Shown here piece after piece: positions 6,407-11,778 of a stretch of 11,778 bases of DNA. A program made the position numbers and the translations under genes. The notes under the pieces were generated by a model. It saw nothing but the letters and a program-made list of their open reading frames with translations, was not told the DNA's origin and did not search any database. Each line of letters starts with the position of its first letter. The stretch's first letter is position 1. Source of the stretch: Pseudomonadota bacterium (lineage in GTDB: Bacteria > Pseudomonadota > Alphaproteobacteria > HIMB59 > GCA-002718135); the NCBI GenBank assembly GCA_027625355.1, contig JAQBWI010000026.1:1-11778 (forward strand), read 5' to 3'.

Positions 6407-7486
6407 GTGGCTGATATTAAAATTGATACAGTTAACAAGTACTACGGAGATGTTCACGTTATTAAGGACGTATCTCTCGATATAAAAAGTCAATCTTTTA
6501 CAGTTTTAGTTGGACCGTCAGGTTGTGGTAAATCAACTATGCTAAGAATGATTGCAGGACTAGAAGACATTCACTCAGGTACTATTTCTATTGATGGACA
6601 AGTAGTTAATGATTTACCGCCAAAACAACGAAATATTGCAATGGTGTTCCAATCTTACGCTTTATATCCACACATGACAGTTTTTGATAACATGGCATTT
6701 GGTTTAAAATTAGAAAAAAGATCTAAAGATGAAATCAATGAACGCGTTCAAGAAGCTGCAAGAATTTTACAAATAGAAGATTATCTTCACAGAAAACCAA
6801 AACAACTATCTGGTGGTCAAAGACAAAGAGTTGCAATAGGTCGAGCTATCACGCGTAAACCTAAAGTTTTCTTGTTTGATGAACCATTATCAAATTTGGA
6901 TGCAGCACTTCGTGTTCAAATGCGTGTTGAGTTAGCAAAACTACATGACCAACTTAATGCTACAATGATTTATGTAACACATGATCAAACAGAAGCAATG
7001 ACTCTAGCAAATGATATTGTTGTTCTTGATGAAGGTATTGTATCTCAAAAAGGATCACCGATGGATCTATATAATGATCCGAATAATTTATTTGTAGGAG
7101 GATTTATTGGATCTCCAAAAATGAATTTTATTTCTACAAAAATTAAAAGCACAAGTAGTGATAAAACGGAAGTGGATCTAATGGGATCTTCTACTATCAG
7201 TATACCAAAAACCTCAGCTTCAGCTTCAGCAGGTGATTCAGTAGAACTTGGTATTAGACCAGAGCATTTAACTGTTAATGCAGACGGTGATGGAAGCTGG
7301 GAGAGTAAAGTTTTTGTTGTTGAAAAATTAGGATCCGGAACTTTCCTTTACCTAGAAAAAGAAGGTGAACCGCTTGTTGTTGAGACTGAAGGTGACTCAA
7401 ATATTAAAGTTGGTGATACGGTTAAAGTTGGATTTTCAGCATCTCGTTGTCACTTATTTGATAGCTCTAAACAAGCCTTTAAATAA
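6407..7486 (+). CDS. ugpC: Orphan CUT1-type ABC ATPase (MsmK/UgpC/MalK-like)
   Basis: A 359-residue cytoplasmic ATPase of the sugar/glycerol-phosphate CUT1 class. From the GTG start, motifs are Walker A GPSGCGKST (36-44), Q-loop Gln82, signature LSGGQRQ (134-140), Walker B VFLFDEP (154-160) with Glu159, switch His192, and a C-terminal TOBE/regulatory domain (about 240-355) with GIRPEHL. The GTG at 6407 is preferred over the in-frame ATG at 6359: AGGAGG sits at 6396-6401, 5 bases before GTG, and the product then begins MADIKIDTVNKYYG as relatives do; the ATG has no Shine-Dalgarno. A full importer also needs a binding protein and two permeases, none of which is near. It may serve distant transporters, as MsmK does. 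The nearby glpD makes glycerol-3-phosphate uptake one option, hence the tentative symbol. A hairpin terminator follows. Confidence 0.9.
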   Translation: MADIKIDTVNKYYGDVHVIKDVSLDIKSQSFTVLVGPSGCGKSTMLRMIAGLEDIHSGTISIDGQVVNDLPPKQRNIAMVFQSYALYPHMTVFDNMAFGLKLEKRSKDEINERVQEAARILQIEDYLHRKPKQLSGGQRQRVAIGRAITRKPKVFLFDEPLSNLDAALRVQMRVELAKLHDQLNATMIYVTHDQTEAMTLANDIVVLDEGIVSQKGSPMDLYNDPNNLFVGGFIGSPKMNFISTKIKSTSSDKTEVDLMGSSTISIPKTSASASAGDSVELGIRPEHLTVNADGDGSWESKVFVVEKLGSGTFLYLEKEGEPLVVETEGDSNIKVGDTVKVGFSASRCHLFDSSKQAFK

Positions 7487-7500
7487 TAGAATCGTCATAC

Positions 7501-7529
7501 TTAAATGCCTCAAAAAATGGGGCATTTAA
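7501..7529 (+). terminator. Terminator hairpin after the orphan ATPase gene
   Basis: TTAAATGCCTC (7501-7511) pairs with GGGGCATTTAA (7519-7529) with a single T-G wobble around a 7-base loop. The following TGGTTTATTT is only moderately U-rich. It starts 14 bases after the stop codon, where a terminator is expected, and also separates this gene from the convergent glpD. Confidence 0.65.
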
Positions 7530-7535
7530 TGGTTT

Positions 7536-7548
7536 ATTTCACTGAAAT
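7536..7548. repeat. Small palindrome ATTTCA-C-TGAAAT
   Basis: A perfect inverted repeat with 6-bp arms around one base lies in the convergent gap, just behind the terminator hairpin. It may be part of the transcript-end region or a stray protein site; nothing nearby needs a promoter on the plus strand. Confidence 0.25.
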
Positions 7549-7569
7549 TACTATTTTTTTCAAAATAAT

Positions 7570-7599
7570 TTATAATACAATTTGAGCAGACGGTTTCAT
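7570..7599 (-). other. Nine-codon reading frame with a perfect ribosome binding site
   Basis: On the minus strand AGGAGG (7612-7607) stands 7 bases before an ATG (7599) that opens MKPSAQIVL followed by TAA. Most genes in this window lack a Shine-Dalgarno, so such a strong one before a tiny frame is unusual. It lies downstream of the shortened glpD, separated from it by nested inverted repeats. It may be the start of a deleted gene (deletion scar) or a short leader-type peptide. I do not recognise the peptide. Confidence 0.35.
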
Positions 7600-7622
7600 A
7601 TTATTTCCTCCTAATAAGAAGT

Positions 7623-7677
7623 ATTCCTCTTGTAAATTTCTCTGCTCTTGTAAAAGAGAAGATTGTGCATGAGGAAT
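7623..7677 (-). repeat. Nested inverted repeats downstream of glpD
   Basis: The outer arms ATTCCTC (7623-7629) and GAGGAAT (7671-7677) enclose inner arms TTCTCT (7638-7643) and AGAGAA (7655-7660). An alternative CTCTT/AAGAG hairpin in the minus-strand RNA would compete with the inner stem. The stem-loop could cap the glpD transcript or sit in the leader of the mini frame at 7570-7599. No U-run follows, so it is not a standard terminator. Confidence 0.4.
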
Positions 7678-7682
7678 TCTTG

Positions 7683-8834
7683 TTATAATTGTTTTGAAGC
7701 TGTCCAATTTTTAGTTTTAGTATTAGACAAATAAGGAGATAATTCTTCCATAACTTTTTCTGATAATTTTCTATATGTTGTAAGCTTACCCCCATATATA
7801 TTGAGTAATGGAGACCTATTATTATCAAGATTTAAATCAAATACATAATCTCGCGTGACTTTTGATGCTTCTTTAAAATCTTCTATTAGAGGCCTAATAC
7901 CTGAGTATGTATCTATAATATCTTGTTGAGAAATTTGTTTAACAAAATAATTATTTATAGTGTTTATTAAATATATTTTTTCATCATCAGAAATAGATGG
8001 GTTGTCTGGCGTATTAACATCAACCTCAGTGGTACCAATAAGTGAAAACTGTTCTTTATACGGAATGACAAATACAATTCTATTGTCATCATTTTGCAAA
8101 GTAAATGCTACCTCTTCATCATATAATTTATTTGTGATTATGTGACTTCCTCTAACTAATCTTATAGATTTATTTGTATTAATTTTAATTACATTATTAA
8201 CTGTCTCATTTATCCAAGGACCAGCAGCATTAATTAAAATTTTAGATTTAATAATTTCACCATTATCAAGATTGATATCCCAGCCCTCTTCTGCTCTGTT
8301 AACATTAATAACTTTTGTATTCTCTAAAATACTAGCTCCCATTTTTTTAGCATCATTGATATTCATTTCAACCAATTTTTTATCATCAACTTGAACGTCA
8401 TAATATTGAAAGCCCACTGAAAAATGTGAATGTAAGATATTTGAATACTTTTTTGTTAGATTAATTTTTGAAGATTTTGGTATTTTTGTCTTTCCACCAA
8501 GATTGTCATATAAAAACAAGCCCAATCTAATCAACAGCTTTGATCTTAATTTTTTTGAGTGTGGTATAATAAAAGGTATAGGTCTTGTGATTGATGGCGC
8601 TATATTAGTGATTACTTCTCGCTCTTTTAGTGATTCTCTCACTAACTTAAATTCATAATTTTCAAGATATCTTAAGCCACCATGAATTAGCTTAGAAGAC
8701 CATGATGAGGTTGCAGAACCTACTTTTCCTTTTTCAGCAAGAAAAACTTTTAATCCTCTTCCAACCGCATCTCTAGCGATACCAGCCCCATTTATACCAC
8801 CGCCAATAATAAAAATGTCAAATACTTGTTTCAT
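7683..8834 (-). CDS. glpD: Glycerol-3-phosphate dehydrogenase (FAD), lacking the C-terminal domain
   Basis: GlpD oxidises glycerol-3-phosphate to dihydroxyacetone phosphate at the inner membrane and passes electrons to quinone. This 383-residue product has the FAD-binding GGGINGAG (11-18), the GlpD signature SSKLIHGGLRYLE (46-58), the segment NAAGPW (202-207), SGIRPL (311-316) and GGKLTTYR (348-355), near the end of the FAD domain. It then stops at residue 383 after WTASKQL. E. coli GlpD is about 500 residues, so the C-terminal DAO_C domain of about 120 residues is missing. None of the three minus-strand frames below the stop resembles it, and under 200 bp remain before the convergent gene, so a simple frameshift does not explain the loss. 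It may be a decaying gene or a minimal functional form. It follows the HAD gene by 56 bp on the same strand, probably in one transcript. No Shine-Dalgarno is seen. Confidence 0.85.
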   Translation of the reverse strand: MKQVFDIFIIGGGINGAGIARDAVGRGLKVFLAEKGKVGSATSSWSSKLIHGGLRYLENYEFKLVRESLKEREVITNIAPSITRPIPFIIPHSKKLRSKLLIRLGLFLYDNLGGKTKIPKSSKINLTKKYSNILHSHFSVGFQYYDVQVDDKKLVEMNINDAKKMGASILENTKVINVNRAEEGWDINLDNGEIIKSKILINAAGPWINETVNNVIKINTNKSIRLVRGSHIITNKLYDEEVAFTLQNDDNRIVFVIPYKEQFSLIGTTEVDVNTPDNPSISDDEKIYLINTINNYFVKQISQQDIIDTYSGIRPLIEDFKEASKVTRDYVFDLNLDNNRSPLLNIYGGKLTTYRKLSEKVMEELSPYLSNTKTKNWTASKQL

Positions 8835-8890
8835 TTAAATTGCATATAATCTTATTTTTTTATCTTTTAAATATATTAGTAAAAACAAAG

Positions 8891-9487
8891 CTAAGAAATT
8901 AAAAAATTATCAATTTCTGCTTCAATTTTATTTGGATCTATCAAATGAATAGTTTTTAAATGTAATTTTTTTGCAGCCTCAATGTTCTCTAATTTATCAT
9001 CAATAAAAACAGTTTCCTGAGGGATTAGATTAAAACGAGTAATTGCTAACTCATAAATTTCAGCATCAGGTTTCATCATATTATCCTCACCCGAAATAAG
9101 CAACCCGTTGAATGATTGTAGAAAAGGGTAATCATCTGTCATGCCAATAAAGGTTTCAGCAGACCAGTTAGACAAAACGTAACATTCATAATTTTGTTTT
9201 TTGAGTTTGTCTAAAACTTTTATGGATGTATCAAAAGTTCCCCTAATCATATTTCGGTGGTTCTTATAATACATTTTAATTTGTTTCTCATAATGAGGAA
9301 ATTTAGGAATTAATACAGACTCAGCTTCTTTTATAGTTCTACCTGCATCTTGCTGAATATTCCACTCATCATTACAAACTTCATTTAGAAAGTATTCCCT
9401 TTCTTCTACTTTGTCGAATATATCCTTAAAAAAGTGATTAGGATCCCAATCAAAAAAAACACCCCCTAAATCAAAAAGAAATTTCAT
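8891..9487 (-). CDS. HAD-superfamily phosphatase, YihX-like
   Basis: A 198-residue soluble HAD-IA hydrolase. Motif I is FDLGGV (5-10) with nucleophile Asp6; position +2 is Gly, as in E. coli YihX (DLGNV), where many HAD phosphatases have Asp. Motif II is VLSNWS (104-109) with Ser106, motif III Lys139 in MMKPDAEIY, motif IV FIDD (161-164) followed by ENIEAA. A small helical cap lies between motifs I and II (about 15-90). YihX dephosphorylates alpha-glucose-1-phosphate; a small sugar phosphate is likely here too, but the exact substrate cannot be read. It precedes glpD on the same strand, 56 bp apart, and diverges from the glycerate kinase gene across a 50-bp AT-rich gap that must hold both promoters. 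No Shine-Dalgarno precedes its ATG. Length is normal for the family. Confidence 0.88.
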   Translation of the reverse strand: MKFLFDLGGVFFDWDPNHFFKDIFDKVEEREYFLNEVCNDEWNIQQDAGRTIKEAESVLIPKFPHYEKQIKMYYKNHRNMIRGTFDTSIKVLDKLKKQNYECYVLSNWSAETFIGMTDDYPFLQSFNGLLISGEDNMMKPDAEIYELAITRFNLIPQETVFIDDKLENIEAAKKLHLKTIHLIDPNKIEAEIDNFLIS

Positions 9488-9537
9488 ATATATTATTATT
9501 TACTATAAATTAATAAGTACTAGAATTCATTAAATTT

Positions 9538-10395
9538 ATGCATGTTGAAATTAATACCTTTATTCAAGAACATTTAAAACAATTAACAAATAAAACTTTT
9601 TCAAAAAAATATATATCTCAATACATTGCTCCTATTATCAATAATATAAATACCTCTAAGGATAAAAAATTTATTATTGCTGGATCTCAAGGAGCAGGCA
9701 AATCTACTTTAGCAATATTATTCAAACTAGCTTTAGAGAAAATATATAAAAAAAAGGTAATGTTACTCAGCATTGATGATTATTATTTAAGTAAAAAAAA
9801 ACGAATAAAGTTATCAAAAAAAATTCATCCTTTATTAATTACTCGAGGGGTACCGGGAACACATGATATAGTAGCATTAAAAAATGATATAATTAATTTT
9901 CAACAAAAAAAATTTCCTATTACCACTCCTATATTTAATAAACTAAAAGATAACGTTAGCATTAGGAAAAAAATTATTAAAAATGCAGAAATATTATTAT
10001 TAGAAGGTTGGTGTTGTGGTGCCCCTTCAATAAATAAAGAATATCTTATTGAAAATATAAACAGTTTAGAGTCTAAATTAGATAAAAATAAAAAATGGAG
10101 ACAATTTTATAATTCTCAACTTAAAAGAGACTATAAAAAAGTCTTTTCTTTATTTGATCAACAAATTTATATTCAACCACCCTCCTTTAATTACATTATA
10201 AAATGGAGGTATGCCCAAGAAAAAAATAATGCATTGAAATCAAGAAGAAAAGATTTCATGAATAAGAATGATTTACAAATATTCATACAACACTATGAAA
10301 AGTTGACAAAATGGATGATGAAAACAATGCCAGCCAAAGCAGACATTTTAATAAAAATAGACGGTAATCAGAAAATAAAAAAAGTAGTTACTTAA
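9538..10395 (+). CDS. P-loop kinase, D-glycerate 3-kinase (GLYK) family
   Basis: A 285-residue cytoplasmic kinase resembling plant GLYK, yeast Tda10 and E. coli YggC. Motifs: Walker A GSQGAGKST (49-57), SIDDYYLS (78-85), the characteristic TRGVPGTHD (102-110), the Walker-B-like LLLEGWCCG (153-161) and a late WRYAQE near 223-228. GLYK phosphorylates D-glycerate to 3-phosphoglycerate, returning photorespiration/glycolate carbon to glycolysis; glycerate is the best guess here. It is very rich in AAA Lys and ATA/ATT Ile codons, more than the transporter genes, which may reflect low expression. Start: the ATG at 9538 has no Shine-Dalgarno; it diverges from the HAD gene. Its stop overlaps the stop of the convergent TPR gene by 4 bases (CTTAAG), so no terminator separates them. 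Confidence 0.85.
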   Translation: MHVEINTFIQEHLKQLTNKTFSKKYISQYIAPIINNINTSKDKKFIIAGSQGAGKSTLAILFKLALEKIYKKKVMLLSIDDYYLSKKKRIKLSKKIHPLLITRGVPGTHDIVALKNDIINFQQKKFPITTPIFNKLKDNVSIRKKIIKNAEILLLEGWCCGAPSINKEYLIENINSLESKLDKNKKWRQFYNSQLKRDYKKVFSLFDQQIYIQPPSFNYIIKWRYAQEKNNALKSRRKDFMNKNDLQIFIQHYEKLTKWMMKTMPAKADILIKIDGNQKIKKVVT

Positions 10396-10862
10396 GATTG
10401 ATATTTATCAATGGCAATTTTTAGTTCTCTATACTCCTCAGTATTACTACCAGCTAATTGATCTAATTTTTCGAGCATTTTTAATGCTTTATCTTTTTGA
10501 TCTCTCATTAAGTATAATTCACCTAGATACTCATGCGCACCAAGGTGTGAAGGATCTATTTCTATAGCCATCATATATGCAGCAAAAGATTTATCTAAAT
10601 CAGGATTTTCTAATTTTCTGTAACTAAAACCAAGAAGATTATATATATCAGCTCTTTTAGTTCCTAAATCTTCACGTTTAGTCAGTTTTTTAAGTAGTTT
10701 TAATGATTTATCATAGCTTTGATTATCAATATGCTTTTCAGCTAATTCATATAACTTTATAATTTGATCTGAAGTTTTAGCAGAATCATCAGTGCTTGAG
10801 TTTGTCCCTGCGCCTGTGGCACTAAAAGAGATAAAGAAAAGTAATATTATTATTTTTTTCAT
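10392..10862 (-). CDS. Exported tetratricopeptide-repeat protein
   Basis: A 156-residue protein starting MKKIIILLFFISFSATGAG, a signal peptide likely cut near residues 17-20, so the mature part is periplasmic or envelope-associated. There is no lipobox cysteine. The rest is polar and helical with about two to three TPR-like units: NLLGFSYRKLENPDLDKSFA (near 71-90), AIEIDPSHLGAHEYLGELYL (near 95-115) and DKALKMLEKL. TPRs bind other proteins; no enzymatic motif is seen and the partner is unknown. It lies 38 bp behind the methyltransferase-like gene on the same strand, probably cotranscribed, and its stop overlaps that of the convergent glycerate kinase gene. No Shine-Dalgarno is visible. Confidence 0.85.
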   Translation of the reverse strand: MKKIIILLFFISFSATGAGTNSSTDDSAKTSDQIIKLYELAEKHIDNQSYDKSLKLLKKLTKREDLGTKRADIYNLLGFSYRKLENPDLDKSFAAYMMAIEIDPSHLGAHEYLGELYLMRDQKDKALKMLEKLDQLAGSNTEEYRELKIAIDKYQS

Positions 10863-10900
10863 AAATCTTAAAGTATTTCAAAAATCTAAAAAATCAATAG

Positions 10901-11359
10901 CTAAAAAAACATCCATTTTTTTACAGCTTTTAAATATCTTTCATATTCATCACCAAATTTTTCTTGCAAAAAACTTTGCTCAATAGGGATTACGTAATTA
11001 TTAATCCAAAAAAACAATCCAAATGCACTTAAAAAATATGCTACATTTTCAAATGTTAAAAACATAAAAAAATGAAAAGAAATAAATGCCAAATACATTG
11101 GATTTCTACAATAAGCAAAAATTCCAGTTTTAATAATACGTTTGGTATTTGATTGAGGGGTTGGATTTTCTTTATAAGAATTAAATAAACTTAAGGAAGA
11201 AAAAAACAATGCTAGACACAAAATCAACCCTATAATACCTATTAAGTTAAGTAAGTTTAATAATGGATAAGAAGGTATAAAAAATTCTCCCACAACGTAC
11301 GATATAACTAATAAAAGTACAAAAATTTTAAGAGGATTTCCTTTTACTGCTGGTCCCAT
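10901..11359 (-). CDS. Isoprenylcysteine carboxyl methyltransferase (ICMT)/PEMT-like membrane protein
   Basis: A 152-residue inner-membrane protein with about four membrane segments (about 10-28, 33-56, 85-105, 107-122). The C-terminal signature is clear: CRNPMYLAF (83-91) and EQSFLQEKFGDEYERYLKAVKKW near 127-149, which form the S-adenosylmethionine-binding part of ICMT and phospholipid methyltransferases. Bacterial members are common but mostly of unknown substrate; they may methylate lipids, isoprenoids or small molecules. The HAD gene ends one base before its ATG, so they are translationally coupled, and the TPR gene follows. No Shine-Dalgarno is seen, consistent with coupling. Confidence 0.85.
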   Translation of the reverse strand: MGPAVKGNPLKIFVLLLVISYVVGEFFIPSYPLLNLLNLIGIIGLILCLALFFSSLSLFNSYKENPTPQSNTKRIIKTGIFAYCRNPMYLAFISFHFFMFLTFENVAYFLSAFGLFFWINNYVIPIEQSFLQEKFGDEYERYLKAVKKWMFF

Positions 11360-11360
11360 A

Positions 11361-11771
11361 TTAGTTAGTTTTAATTAATTCAGTTATTTTTTTATAGTCA
11401 TTTGTAACAGCAAATGCGCCTGCTTCAAGTAATTCTTTTTCATCCCTTTTTTCATGCCAATGTCCGCCTGCAGTAAGACCAATAACTTTAACACCAGCGG
11501 CAACGCCTGCCATCACCCCAACTGCGCTATCTTCAATAATAATTGTTTCAGTTTTAATTAAATTATTATCTTCTATTGCTTTCAAATAGATATCAGGATC
11601 TGGTTTGGGCTTCTCTACTAGATCAAAAGAATAAACTTGCTTAGGTTGAAAGTATTTATCTAACTTTACTCTTTGTAGTCCATCAATTATTCTCTCTTTC
11701 ATACTATTAGAACCAATAAATATATTGAGCTTAAGATTACTTACAAATTCATATGCTCCTTTTACAGTCGT
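11361..11771 (-). CDS. HAD-superfamily phosphatase, 5' part missing or frameshifted (right edge)
   Basis: The first ATG is at 11702 (113 residues), but HAD homology extends upstream of it: the frame back to 11771 reads TTVKGAYEFVSNLKLN then IFIGSNS, which is the segment leading into motif II (Ser in GSNS). After this come motif III (Lys in KPKPDPDIY) and motif IV (IIEDSAVGVMAGVAAG), typical of beta-phosphoglucomutase-like, small sugar-phosphate phosphatases. Motif I with the catalytic Asp and most of the cap are absent, and an in-frame TAA lies at 11774-11772, seven bases from the window end. A start at 11702 would give a protein without its nucleophile, so the gene is either frameshifted near here (real or a sequence error) or decayed. 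It is one base upstream of the methyltransferase-like gene and probably heads that operon. Confidence 0.7.
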   Translation of the reverse strand, partial: TTVKGAYEFVSNLKLNIFIGSNSMKERIIDGLQRVKLDKYFQPKQVYSFDLVEKPKPDPDIYLKAIEDNNLIKTETIIIEDSAVGVMAGVAAGVKVIGLTAGGHWHEKRDEKELLEAGAFAVTNDYKKITELIKTN

Positions 11772-11778
11772 TTATTTT

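Noticed and set aside
6265..7495. The 10-mer ATAGAATCGT on both sides of the orphan ATPase gene (6265-6274 and 7486-7495)
   Set aside because: Too short for an insertion target duplication 1.2 kb apart, the second overlaps the stop codon, and no other sign of a mobile element is present.
7601..7828. A 75-codon minus-strand frame overlapping the end of glpD, tested as a frameshifted glpD C-terminus
   Set aside because: Its translation shows no similarity to the GlpD C-terminal domain and it ends after 75 codons; the part beyond the glpD stop is only about 27 codons.
10792..10986. A 64-codon plus-strand frame over the start of the TPR gene
   Set aside because: It is antisense to the signal-peptide region and the end of the ICMT-like gene, lysine-rich and without a ribosome binding site.
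1..11778. CRISPR arrays, tRNA or rRNA genes, prophage or defence genes
   Set aside because: No regularly spaced repeats, no cloverleaf-like sequence, and every gene of useful length falls in transport, regulation or metabolism families.

Overview
The window is an AT-rich piece of bacterial chromosome with short intergenic gaps, small operons and no RNA genes, insertion sequences or CRISPR arrays. The family mix (a CUT2 sugar transporter with a single-domain ATPase, ThuA and Gfo/Idh proteins, a MsmK/UgpC-type ATPase, a DUF-like TPR lipoprotein-sized exported protein, D-glycerate 3-kinase) and the base composition suggest a streamlined marine alphaproteobacterium of the SAR11/HIMB59 kind. That assignment is inference; no rRNA or marker gene is present. 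Both window edges cut through genes.

Region 1 (1-5174) is a regulated sugar uptake and oxidation locus. A LacI-family repressor (minus strand, cut by the left edge) faces a plus-strand operon: exported sugar-binding protein, single ABC ATPase, permease, ThuA-domain protein and Gfo/Idh/MocA dehydrogenase. The divergent gap carries a perfect 14-bp palindrome, CGAAAACGTTTTCG, between the -35 and -10 of the operon promoter, with a back-to-back promoter for the repressor. A strong hairpin separates the binding-protein gene from the ATPase gene. The operon is predicted to import a sugar or glycoside and oxidise it, by analogy with rhizobial ThuA/ThuB.

Region 2 (5225-7486) holds a second LacI-family regulator, clearly a paralogue of the first over the DNA-binding part, diverging from an orphan CUT1-type ABC ATPase. 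The ATPase most probably starts at a GTG with a perfect Shine-Dalgarno, not at the upstream ATG, and ends at a hairpin terminator. No CUT1 permease or binding protein is near it.

Region 3 (7530-9487, minus strand) has a YihX-like HAD phosphatase followed by glpD. The glpD product ends right after the FAD-domain motif GGKLTTYR, so the usual C-terminal domain is absent, and there is no room for it before the convergent gene. Behind it lie nested inverted repeats and a 9-codon reading frame with an excellent ribosome binding site. This looks like a deletion scar or a small leader-type element.

Region 4 (9538-11778) has a D-glycerate 3-kinase-like gene (plus) whose stop codon overlaps that of a convergent minus-strand group: an incomplete HAD phosphatase at the right edge, an isoprenylcysteine-methyltransferase-like membrane protein and an exported TPR protein. 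The HAD homology runs upstream of its first ATG to an in-frame stop seven bases from the window end, so its 5' part is missing or frameshifted.
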